From: JBBRVP01 sp038246785
Lineage (GTDB): Bacteria; Actinomycetota; Actinomycetes; Jiangellales; Jiangellaceae
Length of the DNA: 64,000 nucleotides
Reading direction: 5' to 3'
Assembly (NCBI GenBank): GCA_038246785.1
Contig: JBBRVP010000009.1
Coordinates: 1 to 64,000, forward strand
The notes beneath the pieces are model-generated. The model saw nothing but the letters and a program-made list of their open reading frames with translations. It was not told the DNA's origin and made no database searches. A program made the position numbers and the translations under genes. Below are positions 32,902 to 40,862 of this stretch, piece by piece; position 1 is the first letter of the stretch; every line of letters begins with the position of its first letter.

Positions 32902-33645
32902 GTGACGCAGCCTGCGCCGAGGGCCGCTGCCGGTGCGCCGGCGGAGACGAGACGGCCACGGCTGCTCGTCGTCGACGACGAGCCCAACATCCGCGAGCTG
33001 CTCTCTGCGAGCCTGCGCTACGCCGGCTTCGATGTGCAGACCGCCGGCACCGGCGCCGAGGCGCTGGCCGCCGTCGAGCGTGTGGCGCCACACCTCGTCG
33101 TGCTCGACGTCATGCTGCCCGACGTCGACGGGTTCGCCGTGGCCCGCCGGCTGCGCGAACGGTGGCGCGACCTCCCCGTCGTCTTCCTCAGCGCACGTGA
33201 CGCCACCGAGGACAAGGTCGCCGGACTCACGATCGGCGGCGACGACTACGTGACCAAGCCGTTCAGCCTCGAGGAGGTAGTGGCCCGCATCCATGCCGTC
33301 CTGCGCCGGGCAGGGGCGCACGACCGGCAGCGCGGCGTCCTGACGTTCGCCGACCTCGAGCTGGACGAGGACAGCCACGAGGTCCGCCGCGGCGGGCGTC
33401 CGGTGTCGCTGTCACCCACGGAGTTCCGCCTGTTGCACCACCTCATGCGCAACCCGGGCCGGGTGCTGTCCAAGGCGCAGATCCTCGACGCCGTCTGGGA
33501 CTACGACTTCGGCGGCCAGGCCGGCATCGTCGAGTCCTACATCAGCTACCTCCGTCGCAAGGTCGAGGACGGATCCGACGGCGGGCCTCGGCTCATCCAT
33601 ACCGTGCGCGGCGTCGGCTACGTGCTCCGGGTACCCGCGCCGTGA
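32902..33645 (+). CDS. OmpR/PhoB-family response regulator
   Basis: A 247-residue two-component regulator. The receiver begins LLVVDDEPNIREL (acidic pair near 25-26), the phosphoacceptor Asp is in LVVLDVMLP (near 69) and the conserved Lys in VTKPFS (near 117). The C-terminal winged helix (SPTEFRLLHHLMRNPGRVLSK, then VESYISYLRRKVE and RGVGYVLR) binds DNA. It resembles MprA/TcrA-type regulators. GTG at 32902 is taken as start since the receiver begins soon after. The kinase gene starts inside its stop codon (GTGA), so the pair is coupled and is almost certainly cognate. Confidence 0.92.
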   Translation: MTQPAPRAAAGAPAETRRPRLLVVDDEPNIRELLSASLRYAGFDVQTAGTGAEALAAVERVAPHLVVLDVMLPDVDGFAVARRLRERWRDLPVVFLSARDATEDKVAGLTIGGDDYVTKPFSLEEVVARIHAVLRRAGAHDRQRGVLTFADLELDEDSHEVRRGGRPVSLSPTEFRLLHHLMRNPGRVLSKAQILDAVWDYDFGGQAGIVESYISYLRRKVEDGSDGGPRLIHTVRGVGYVLRVPAP

Positions 33646-35189
33646 ACGCGCCGCACCGGCCACCGCTGCGTGAGCGGTTCTCCCTGAGGGCCCAGCTCGT
33701 CCTGGCGCTCTTGCTGTTGCTCTCGCTGGCGCTCGCTGGCACCGGCATCGCGACCGCCCTGGCTCTGCGCAGCTACCTGGAGGAGCGCACGGACGAGCGG
33801 TTGCTGGCGGCGGCCCGGCCCTTCCAGCGTTTTCTCGAGGCTGGGGGTGGCCGTGGCGGCCTCGGCCGTGCGGGCGGCCGGCGCGGCCCTGCCCTGCCCA
33901 GCGACTACGTGGTCGCCGTGCTGGGCCCGCAGGGGCAGCTCGTGCAGACGTTCCGCAACCCGCTCGGGGACGCCGAGGTGACCGCGCTGCCACAGGTCCC
34001 CCTCCCCGAGGCGCGGGAGCGGAGGGGAGTTCCGTTCGGGACTGGCGAGGACGTCCGCGCGGTCGTCTACCCGATCGGCGACCAGGGCAGCCTGCTCGTG
34101 GCGACCCGCACGCTGGAGGAGACGAAGACCTACCAGCGGCTGCTCGGCGCGGAGCTCGCCGTGGGCGCGGTCGCGCTCGGCCTGCTCGGACTGCTCGGCT
34201 GGCTCGCCGTCACGCGCAGCCTGCGGCCGCTCGCCCGCATCGAGGAGACGGCGGAGACGATCGCGGCCGGCGACCTGACTCGACGCGTGCCGGAGCCGGC
34301 GACCGCGACCACAGAGGTCGGACGGCTCTCGCGGGCTCTCAACGGCATGCTGGCGCAGATCGAGCGGGCGTTCCGGGCGCGGGCGGAGTCCGAGGCACGG
34401 ATGCGACGCTTCGTCTCCGACGCCAGCCACGAGCTGCGGACGCCGCTGACCTCGATCCGGGGCTTCGCCGAGCTGCACCGGCAGGGCGCCGTACGCGACG
34501 ACGTGGACGTCGCGGCGGCCATGCGACGCATCGAGGGCGAGGCCGTGCGCATGAGCGGACTCGTCGACGACATGCTGCTGCTCGCCCGCCTCGACGAGCA
34601 GCGGCCGCTGGCCAGCGAGCCGGTCGACCTCACCGTCCTGGCGGCCGACGCTGTCGCCGACGCGCGCGCCGTCGCCCCCGACCGGGAGGTGACGCTGGTC
34701 GCGCTCGGCGGCTCCGCCGGCGCCGGCAGCGGTGACGTCGTCCTTTCCGGGGACGAGGCGCGGCTGCGTCAGGTGGTGGCCAACCTCGTCGGCAACGCGG
34801 TGACCCACACGCCGGCCGGCTCGCCGGTCGAGGTGCGCGTGGGCGCCCTCGACGGGCGCGCCGTGCTCGAGGTGGCCGATTGCGGGCCGGGCCTGACCGC
34901 CGAGCAGGCCGCCCACGTCTTCGACCGCTTCTACCGGGTCGATGCCGCACGGACCCGTGCCTCCGGTGGCGCGGGGCTCGGGCTGTCGATCGTCGTCGCG
35001 ATCGTGGACGCTCACCACGGTACGGTGACGGTGCGGAGCCGTCCGGGGGAGGGCGCCACGTTCCGGGTCGAGCTGCCCGGCGGCCGCTCCCAGCGACTTC
35101 CCAGGTTGGTCCCAGGTCACGTGGAGGCGCAGCGAGGATCATCGGTACGAGCGTCCGTCCGTCCGCCCTCTGGAGGCGATCCGTCATGA
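33642..35189 (+). CDS. Membrane sensor histidine kinase
   Basis: A 515-residue kinase. An N-terminal helix (LVLALLLLLSLALAGTGIATAL) and a second near 165-185 bracket an extracytoplasmic region; a HAMP domain follows (LRPLARIEETAETIAAGDLTRRV). The phospho-His is in SDASHELRTPLTS near 262, the N box is VVANLVGNAVTHTP, and the G boxes are VADCGPGLT and GGAGLGLSIV. It should phosphorylate the regulator just upstream. Its stop codon overlaps the ATG of a small secreted protein gene (ATGA), so three genes form one coupled operon. The signal sensed is unknown. Confidence 0.93.
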   Translation: MNAPHRPPLRERFSLRAQLVLALLLLLSLALAGTGIATALALRSYLEERTDERLLAAARPFQRFLEAGGGRGGLGRAGGRRGPALPSDYVVAVLGPQGQLVQTFRNPLGDAEVTALPQVPLPEARERRGVPFGTGEDVRAVVYPIGDQGSLLVATRTLEETKTYQRLLGAELAVGAVALGLLGLLGWLAVTRSLRPLARIEETAETIAAGDLTRRVPEPATATTEVGRLSRALNGMLAQIERAFRARAESEARMRRFVSDASHELRTPLTSIRGFAELHRQGAVRDDVDVAAAMRRIEGEAVRMSGLVDDMLLLARLDEQRPLASEPVDLTVLAADAVADARAVAPDREVTLVALGGSAGAGSGDVVLSGDEARLRQVVANLVGNAVTHTPAGSPVEVRVGALDGRAVLEVADCGPGLTAEQAAHVFDRFYRVDAARTRASGGAGLGLSIVVAIVDAHHGTVTVRSRPGEGATFRVELPGGRSQRLPRLVPGHVEAQRGSSVRASVRPPSGGDPS

Positions 35190-35758
35190 AGCGCAGCACT
35201 CTCGTCCTGACCGGGGTCGGCGGAGTGCTCGCGCTCGGCATCGCCGCGGCGGTGCCGGTGCTGGGTCTCGGCATCGCATCCGGCACGGTCGACCGTCCCG
35301 GCTCGTCGGGCGCCCAGGCGATAGCGGTGGCCACCTCGTCGCCGGCGCCGGGGAGCCGGCAGGACCTGCGCCGCGAGCTGCGCGAGCTGCGCAAGGCAGC
35401 CCGGGCCGACCGCCAGGACGAGCTGGTGCGGCTGCTCGCCAAGGAGCTCGGGCTACCCGAGTCGAAGGTCTCCGCGGCGCTGGACAAGGTCCGTACCCAG
35501 TTGCGCGCGGAGGCGCGCAGCGAAGGGTTGGCGCGGCTGTCCGAGCGCCTTGATGCGGCGGTTCAGCAGGGACGGCTGACCCGGGCGCAGGCCGACGCCG
35601 TGCTCGAGGCGGCGAAGAACGGCGTTCTTCACGGCCACCGCGGCATGGGCCGCGCGATGAGCGGCAGCCTCGGCTTCGCCGGCGGGTTCGGCTCGCCGGA
35701 CCGACCGGGGTCGTCGGGCGCGGGCAGCGCGGCCACGACCGGCGGTAGCGCGGCCTGA
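35186..35758 (+). CDS. Secreted/membrane-anchored helical protein (DUF2680-like)
   Basis: A 190-residue protein with an N-terminal signal-anchor (KRSTLVLTGVGGVLALGIAAA). The mature part is a charged helical bundle (DLRRELRELRKAARADRQDEL, LLAKELGLPESKVSAALDKV, RLTRAQADAVLEAA), a pattern seen in DUF2680-type extracytoplasmic proteins, then a Gly/Ser-rich tail. Its start overlaps the histidine kinase stop, so it may be an accessory or target of the two-component system, for example modulating the sensor from outside. The tail contains Pro-Gly-Ser-Ser-Gly repeats, also seen near residue 38. Confidence 0.7.
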   Translation: MKRSTLVLTGVGGVLALGIAAAVPVLGLGIASGTVDRPGSSGAQAIAVATSSPAPGSRQDLRRELRELRKAARADRQDELVRLLAKELGLPESKVSAALDKVRTQLRAEARSEGLARLSERLDAAVQQGRLTRAQADAVLEAAKNGVLHGHRGMGRAMSGSLGFAGGFGSPDRPGSSGAGSAATTGGSAA

Positions 35759-35844
35759 CCGGCGGCGCTCCCACCACCGACCACGGGCGGGTTCGTCCCC
35801 ACGTATCGAGGTTGCCTGCACCAGCTGTGTGGCAGGCTTCCGCG

Positions 35845-37104
35845 GTGACCGAGCGCCCGGCTGAGCGGATCGAGTCCCCGGCGCACGACGACCAGCGGGG
35901 GCACCCGGTGCCGTACGGCGTGCGCGCCACCGCGTCATGGTCGTGGCGCATCCTCGTCGTCGTCGGCGCCCTCTACGTCCTCGTGCGGCTGGTCGAGGTG
36001 CTCCACCTCGTCATCATCCCGTTCGTGGCCGCCCTGCTGCTGGCAGCCGCGCTGGTGCCGTTGGCCGGGTGGTTCCGCGCACGCGGCCTGCCACGGGCGG
36101 CCGCGACCGCACTCACGATGCTGACCTTCATCGCCGTGGTGGCCGGCGCCCTCACGCTCGTCGGCAACCAGGTCGCCTCCGGGCTGCCGGAGCTCAATGA
36201 CCGGTCGGTCCAGGGCTTCGACGAGATCCGGCGCTGGCTCGTCGATCTGGGGGTGCCCAACGCACAGCTGGACAACCTCGGCTCGCGGCTCGCCGAGGCC
36301 GCGACGCAGAACCGCGACCAGCTCACCAGCGGGGCGATCAGCACGGCGACGCTCGCGCTGGAGACCGTCGCCGGCATGCTGCTGGCGCTGTTCTCGCTGA
36401 TCTTCCTCATCTACGACGGCGACGGCGTCTGGCGCTGGCTGATGCGGCTGGTGCCCCGCCCCACGCGGGCCCGCGTCGACGAGGCCGGGCGGCTCGCGTG
36501 GGTCACCCTCACCGGCTACGTGCGGGGCACGGTGCTCGTCGCCCTTGTCGACGCGGTGTTCATCTACGTCTGGCTGCTGATCCTGCGGGTCGAGCTGGCC
36601 CTTCCGTTGGCCGTGCTCGTCTTCTTCGGCGCGTTCATCCCGCTGGTCGGTGCGACCCTGACAGCGGCCCTGGCCGCCCTCGTCGCCCTGGTGACCCAGG
36701 GACCGGTCGTCGCGCTGCTGGTGGTCGCCGGCATCATCGTCGTCCAGCAGGTCGAGGGCCACGTCCTGCAGCCGTTCCTGCTCGGGCGTTTCGTGCGCCT
36801 GCACCCGCTGGCGGTCGTGCTCTCTATCGCCACCGGGGCCATCGTCGCCGGCATCGCCGGAGCGCTCGTCGCCGTGCCGCTCGTGGCCGTGATCAACACC
36901 GCGGGCAGCTACCTGGCGAGCACGCGGGAGGGCGCCCAGACGGTGCTGCCGGAAGCGGTGGCCGAGGGCGTGGCGACGGCGCAGGCCGACAGCGCGGCCG
37001 ACGCCGCAGCCTCCGGCGACGCCCCTGCTGCATCCGAAGAGCACCCCGCGACGCCCGCCACGGTCGCGCAGAGCAACCCGGATCAGGGCGCCGTGGAGAT
37101 GTAG
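35845..37104 (+). CDS. AI-2E-family transporter (PerM-like)
   Basis: A 419-residue membrane protein of the AI-2 exporter/PerM superfamily with seven or eight predicted helices. Segments typical of the family: VLHLVIIPFVAALLLAAALVP near the start, FSLIFLIYDGDGVWRWLM in the middle, FFGAFIPLVGATLTAALAAL and QQVEGHVLQPFLLGRFVRLHP in the last third. The exported substrate is unknown; some members move autoinducer-2 or Na+/H+. GTG at 35845 is preferred to the TTG at 35812. The last 60 residues are Ala/acidic. The 3' end overlaps the convergent CBS gene by 22 nt. Confidence 0.88.
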   Translation: MTERPAERIESPAHDDQRGHPVPYGVRATASWSWRILVVVGALYVLVRLVEVLHLVIIPFVAALLLAAALVPLAGWFRARGLPRAAATALTMLTFIAVVAGALTLVGNQVASGLPELNDRSVQGFDEIRRWLVDLGVPNAQLDNLGSRLAEAATQNRDQLTSGAISTATLALETVAGMLLALFSLIFLIYDGDGVWRWLMRLVPRPTRARVDEAGRLAWVTLTGYVRGTVLVALVDAVFIYVWLLILRVELALPLAVLVFFGAFIPLVGATLTAALAALVALVTQGPVVALLVVAGIIVVQQVEGHVLQPFLLGRFVRLHPLAVVLSIATGAIVAGIAGALVAVPLVAVINTAGSYLASTREGAQTVLPEAVAEGVATAQADSAADAAASGDAPAASEEHPATPATVAQSNPDQGAVEM

Positions 37105-37517
37105 GCCCGCAGCTGGTGGCTCTCGCTCTCCAGCTCGTCGAGCCGGTGCTTGACCACGTCGCCGATGCTGACGATCCCGGACAGCCGCCCCTCGACGACG
37201 ACCGGGACGTGCCGTATCCGGTGGTCGGTCATCAGCCGCATCAGCCCGTCGAGGTCCTCGTCGAGGGTGGCGGTGCGCACCTCAGCCGTCATGATCTCCC
37301 CGACGGTTGCGGCGAGCAGCTCGCTGCCCCGCTCGCCGAGCCTGCGTACGACGTCGCGCTCGGAGACGATCCCGGCAACCGCCGCGCCGTCGTCGCTGAC
37401 CACCAGCGCGCCGACGTTGTGCTCGGCCAGGAGGGCCAGCAGCTCGCGCACCGTCGCATCCGGTCGCACCGTCACGACCCGGTTGCCCTTGCCGCGGAGC
37501 ACGTCCTTGATGCGCAT
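37083..37517 (-). CDS. CBS-domain pair protein
   Basis: A 144-residue protein made of two CBS domains: KDVLRGKGNRVVTVRPDATV, HNVGALVVSDDGAAVAGIVS (CBS1) and VGEIMTAEVRTATLDED, RIRHVPVVVEGRLSGIVSI (CBS2). Such stand-alone CBS pairs bind adenosyl ligands (AMP, ATP, SAM) and act as energy or hypoxia sensors in actinobacteria. GGGAG precedes the ATG by 8 nt. It is monocistronic, convergent with the AI-2E-family transporter and divergent from a membrane protein gene. The partner that reads its state is unknown. Confidence 0.9.
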   Translation of the reverse strand: MRIKDVLRGKGNRVVTVRPDATVRELLALLAEHNVGALVVSDDGAAVAGIVSERDVVRRLGERGSELLAATVGEIMTAEVRTATLDEDLDGLMRLMTDHRIRHVPVVVEGRLSGIVSIGDVVKHRLDELESESHQLRAYISTAP

Positions 37518-37620
37518 GTCGCCCACTCCCAGGGGCCCGGTCCCGCGCCGGACCTTGGGGCGCAGGGTAGCGCCGCAGGTGCTGCCCGGCCAGGGTCGGT
37601 CGTCCCCCCAGGGTGCCAGG

Positions 37621-38550
37621 ATGTCGCCCGTGCACCGGTCCGGCCGCCTCCTTCTGGACTCACGCCGCGACCTGGGCGTGGCGGGCGTCGTGCTCCTGGC
37701 GATCACCGCCGTGCTGCTGGCCGACCGCACAGCAGGAGCCTGGACGCAGCGCAGCCTCGGCCTGGCGACGTGGCTCCTGCTCGTCGGGCTGCTGGCCCGC
37801 GAGCGGCCGCTCGTGCGCGCGCAGACTGCGGTGGTCGTCGGCTTCGCGACCTGCGTCGAGCTGACCTGCTCGCCGCTGCTGCACGTCTACACGTATCGCC
37901 TGGACAACCTGCCTGCGTTCGTCCCGCCGGGGCACGGGCTGGTCTACCTCGCGGCGCTCGCCCTCGGCCGCTCAGCGCTCGTGCGTGCGTGGTCGCGGCC
38001 GCTCGTCGCCGCGGTGGTCCTCGGCGGCGGCGTGTGGGCGCTGTTCGGCGTCACGCTCGCCGAGCGTCCCGACGCGCTGGGGGCGTTCTGGTACGTCTGC
38101 CTGGTCGGCTTCCTCCTCTGGGGCCGCTCTCGGACGCTCTACGTCGGGGCCTTCGTCGTCGTCAGCTGCCTCGAGCTGCTCGGCACAGCACTGGGCACCT
38201 GGACGTGGGGCGTCGCCGATCCGACCGGCTGGGTGAGCATCGGCAACCCGCCCTCCGGCGCCGCGGGGGGCTACGGCTGGTTCGACCTCGCCGCGGTCCT
38301 GGCCGCCCCCGCCGTGCTGGCGCTGCCCCAGCACCGCCGGGCACGTCAGTCGGCGAGCCGGGCCAGCACGTCCTCGTGCAGCAGCCCGTTGGTGGCCAGT
38401 GCGTTGCCTCCCAGCGGACCCGGCGTGCCGTCGAGCGCGCTGAAGCGGCCGCCGGCCTCGGTGACGACGATGCAGGGCGCGGCCCTGTCGTGCAGCGCCA
38501 GGTCTGGCTCGGCGGCCACGTCGAGCGTCCCCTCGGCGAGCAGCACGTAG
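37621..38550 (+). CDS. Polytopic membrane protein running antisense through the end of hisN
   Basis: A predicted membrane protein with about seven helices (DLGVAGVVLLAITAVLLAD, SLGLATWLLLVGLLA, LVYLAALALG, LVAAVVLGGGVWALFGVTL, AFWYVCLVGFLLW, VGAFVVVSCLELLGTALG, FDLAAVLAAPAVLALP). Up to about residue 240 it looks like a normal conserved membrane family of unknown function. From there the frame continues for 205 nt antisense to hisN with Ser/Arg-rich, non-protein-like sequence. The ancestral stop was probably near 38340, so this C-terminus may be an extension by stop-codon loss. ATG at 37621 follows AGGGTGCCAGG. Confidence 0.62.
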   Translation: MSPVHRSGRLLLDSRRDLGVAGVVLLAITAVLLADRTAGAWTQRSLGLATWLLLVGLLARERPLVRAQTAVVVGFATCVELTCSPLLHVYTYRLDNLPAFVPPGHGLVYLAALALGRSALVRAWSRPLVAAVVLGGGVWALFGVTLAERPDALGAFWYVCLVGFLLWGRSRTLYVGAFVVVSCLELLGTALGTWTWGVADPTGWVSIGNPPSGAAGGYGWFDLAAVLAAPAVLALPQHRRARQSASRASTSSCSSPLVASALPPSGPGVPSSALKRPPASVTTMQGAALSCSARSGSAATSSVPSASST

Positions 38551-39134
38551 GACCAGAAGTCTCCGTAGCCGCGGGTCCGCCAGCACGCGCGGGCCAGGTC
38601 GAGGAACGCCTCGAGCCGCCCCCGCTCCTCCCAGCCCTTCAGGGAGGAGTAGGACAGCGACGCGTCGGCGAGCCGGGCGACCGAGGACACCGTGCAGCGC
38701 CGCGCGGAGGTCAGGCTCCGGCCCGCCCAGGCTCCGGCGCCCCGAGCCGCCCACCAGCGACGCCCCAGGGCAGGCGCCGACACGACGCCCGCCACGACCT
38801 CGTCCTCCACCATCAGCCCGATGAGGGTCGCCCAGACTGGTACCCCGCGCAGGAAGTTCTTGGTGCCGTCGATCGGGTCGACGACCCACCGGCGCGGCCC
38901 CCAGCCGGTGGAGCCCATCTCCTCGCCCACGACCGCGTCCCGCGATCGCACCCGCGAGAGGGTGCCGCGCACCACCTCCTCGACACGCCGGTCGGCGTCG
39001 GTCACCGGCGTGGAGTCCGGCTTGGTGTGCACGGCCAGGTCCAGCGCCCGGAAGCGGTCCATGGTGATGCCGTCGGCGTCGTCGGCCAGCAGATGCGCCA
39101 GCCGCAGGTCGTCGTCGTGGGTCACGGCGGGCAT
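38346..39134 (-). CDS. hisN: Inositol-monophosphatase-family phosphatase, likely histidinol-phosphatase
   Basis: A 262-residue Mg2+-dependent phosphatase. Metal-ligand motifs are GEE (near 71), WVVDPIDGTKNF (near 88-99) and the C-terminal LHDRAAP, which replaces the usual WDxAA. Length and pattern match the HisN-type histidinol-phosphate phosphatases of actinobacteria, which complete histidine synthesis; inositol or fructose bisphosphate phosphatase activity is an alternative. TACCCT ends 7 nt before the ATG with no Shine-Dalgarno, so the mRNA may be leaderless. The 3' end is overlapped antisense by the membrane protein frame. Confidence 0.85.
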   Translation of the reverse strand: MPAVTHDDDLRLAHLLADDADGITMDRFRALDLAVHTKPDSTPVTDADRRVEEVVRGTLSRVRSRDAVVGEEMGSTGWGPRRWVVDPIDGTKNFLRGVPVWATLIGLMVEDEVVAGVVSAPALGRRWWAARGAGAWAGRSLTSARRCTVSSVARLADASLSYSSLKGWEERGRLEAFLDLARACWRTRGYGDFWSYVLLAEGTLDVAAEPDLALHDRAAPCIVVTEAGGRFSALDGTPGPLGGNALATNGLLHEDVLARLAD

Positions 39135-39214
39135 GCGCGCGAGGGTAGCGGCGGGTGAACCTCGACGGGGGCCGCCACGTTGACCGGGAGATCGTCTCGC
39201 CTCCGGAGGGGCCC

Positions 39215-39673
39215 GTGCCCGACACTGTGTTCGGTCTGCCGCTGCACCCGCTCGTCATCCACGCGGTGGTGGTGCTGGTGCCGCTCGCGGCGCTCGGCGC
39301 GTTCGCGCTCGCCGGGGTGCCCCGGTGGCGGCGCGCGTACGGGTGGCCGGTGCTGGCCCTCGCGACCGTCGCCTTGCTGAGCGTGCCGGTGGCGACCCGG
39401 ACCGGCGAGCAGCTCAAGGCCTCGCTCACGCTGGGTGGACCCGTGCTCGACAAGGTCGCCCGCCACCAGCAGCTGGGCGGGCTGGTCATCTGGGCGGTCC
39501 TGCCGCTGTGGGCGCTGCTGCTCGCGCTCGTGCTGGCCCACCGGTCGGGGCAGCGGCCCGGCGTCGAGGCGGTCGCCGCCTGGTTGGCCGCGCTCGCCGG
39601 TGTCGCCGCGACCGTCCTCGTCGTGCTCGCCGGCCATGCCGGCGCGACCGCGGTGTGGAACCCCGCCGGCTGA
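39215..39673 (+). CDS. DUF2231 membrane protein
   Basis: A 152-residue protein with four helices: VFGLPLHPLVIHAVVVLVPL (the FGLPLHP motif with conserved His that marks DUF2231), AYGWPVLALATVALLSVPVA, LGGLVIWAVLPLWALLLALVL and WLAALAGVAATVLVVLAGHAG. The family is uncharacterised; the conserved histidines suggest heme or metal binding. GTG 39215 follows GGAGG by about 6 nt and begins right before the first helix; GTG at 39155 would add a poorly conserved leader. It is convergent with rsgA, and a palindrome separates them. Confidence 0.82.
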   Translation: MPDTVFGLPLHPLVIHAVVVLVPLAALGAFALAGVPRWRRAYGWPVLALATVALLSVPVATRTGEQLKASLTLGGPVLDKVARHQQLGGLVIWAVLPLWALLLALVLAHRSGQRPGVEAVAAWLAALAGVAATVLVVLAGHAGATAVWNPAG

Positions 39674-39707
39674 CGTCATCCGCCCGGCGCTCTACACCCC
39701 CGGATGC

Positions 39708-39747
39708 GTCAGGCTCAGCGGGGGGCAGGGCCGCGGGTGGGCCTGAC
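39708..39747. terminator. TGTCAGG-family palindrome between convergent genes
   Basis: GTCAGGC (39708-39714) and GCCTGAC (39741-39747) pair, with inner GCGG/CCGC, giving a 40-nt hairpin like those at 10240 and 12417. It lies between the stop codons of the DUF2231 gene and rsgA, the position expected for a bidirectional terminator. Confidence 0.6.
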
Positions 39748-39767
39748 ACATGCGGGGGCCGCTCGGC

Positions 39768-40805
39768 TCAATCGGCGTCGGGCGTGTCGCGGGCGGCCAG
39801 CAGCCTGCGCAGCGATTCCACGCGCGCGGCGTCGACGCGTCCAGCCGCCGCGGCCTCGTCGAGGGCGCAGTCCGGTGCGTCGCCGGCGTGGGTGCAGCCC
39901 CGGGGGCAGCCGGCGATCGCGTCGGCGAGGTCGGGGAAGGCGCCGACGACGCGGTCCGGGTCGACGTGGGCGAGGCCGAAGGACCGTACCCCGGGCGTGT
40001 CGACGACCCAGCCACCGTCGGGAAGGCGCAGGACCACCGCGCTCGACGAGGTGTGCCGCCCGCGCCCGGTCACGGCGTTGACCTCGCCGGTCAACCGTCC
40101 GGCCGCGGGGACGAGCGCGTTGACCAGGGTCGACTTGCCGACCCCGGAGTGCCCCACCAGCACACTGACCCTTCCGCGGAGCCGCGTCCGCAGCGCGCCC
40201 AGTCCCCTGTCGAGCGCGCGCCCGCCCCCACGGCGGCCGGTGACGACCGCGGGGACGCTGAGCGGGGCGTAGGCGGCGAGCAGCGGCGCCGGGTCGGCCA
40301 GGTCGGCCTTGGTCAGGCACAGCAGCGGGTCCAGCCCGGCGTCGTACGCCGCCACGAGGCAGCGGTCGACCAGCCGAGGCCGCGGCGGTGGGTCGGCCAG
40401 CGCGGTGACGACCACCAGCTGGTCGGCGTTGGCGACGACGACGCGCTCGACCGGGTCGGCGTCGTCGGCGGTCCGGCGGAGCACCGTGCGGCGCGGCTCG
40501 ACGCGGACGATGCGGGCCAGGCTGCCCTCCGTACCCGTGGTGTCGCCGACCAGCCCCACCAGGTCGCCCACGACGACACCCTGGCGGCCGAGCTCGCGGG
40601 CCGTCATGGCCGTGACCTCGCGGCCCTGGCCAGGCTGGTCCGGTGTGCCGCCGACAAGGCAGCCGTAGCGCCCGCGGTCGACGGTCACCACCCGCCCGGC
40701 CACCGCGTCGTCATGGGTGGGGCGGTCCTTGGTGCGCGGGCGTGACTTGGCGCGCTGCGGCCTCGCCCGGTAGTCGTCCTCGTGGTGGTCGTAGCGCTCG
40801 CTCAT
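39768..40805 (-). CDS. rsgA: Ribosome small subunit-dependent GTPase A
   Basis: A 345-residue circularly permuted GTPase. An OB-fold region precedes the G4 motif TKAD, then G1 GHSGVGKSTL, G3 DTPG, and a C-terminal zinc knuckle CPRGCTHAGDAPDC. RsgA checks 30S subunit maturation. The N-terminus is charged (SERYDHHEDDYRARPQRAK), a usual actinobacterial feature. ATG 40805 has GGAGGTG 9 nt upstream. It follows aroA by 57 nt on the same strand, a frequent actinobacterial gene order. Confidence 0.95.
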   Translation of the reverse strand: MSERYDHHEDDYRARPQRAKSRPRTKDRPTHDDAVAGRVVTVDRGRYGCLVGGTPDQPGQGREVTAMTARELGRQGVVVGDLVGLVGDTTGTEGSLARIVRVEPRRTVLRRTADDADPVERVVVANADQLVVVTALADPPPRPRLVDRCLVAAYDAGLDPLLCLTKADLADPAPLLAAYAPLSVPAVVTGRRGGGRALDRGLGALRTRLRGRVSVLVGHSGVGKSTLVNALVPAAGRLTGEVNAVTGRGRHTSSSAVVLRLPDGGWVVDTPGVRSFGLAHVDPDRVVGAFPDLADAIAGCPRGCTHAGDAPDCALDEAAAAGRVDAARVESLRRLLAARDTPDAD

Positions 40806-40862
40806 CGCAGGCACCTCCGGTGACTCACCCCGGTGATTCCCTCGGTGAGACCCTGCGGTCGC

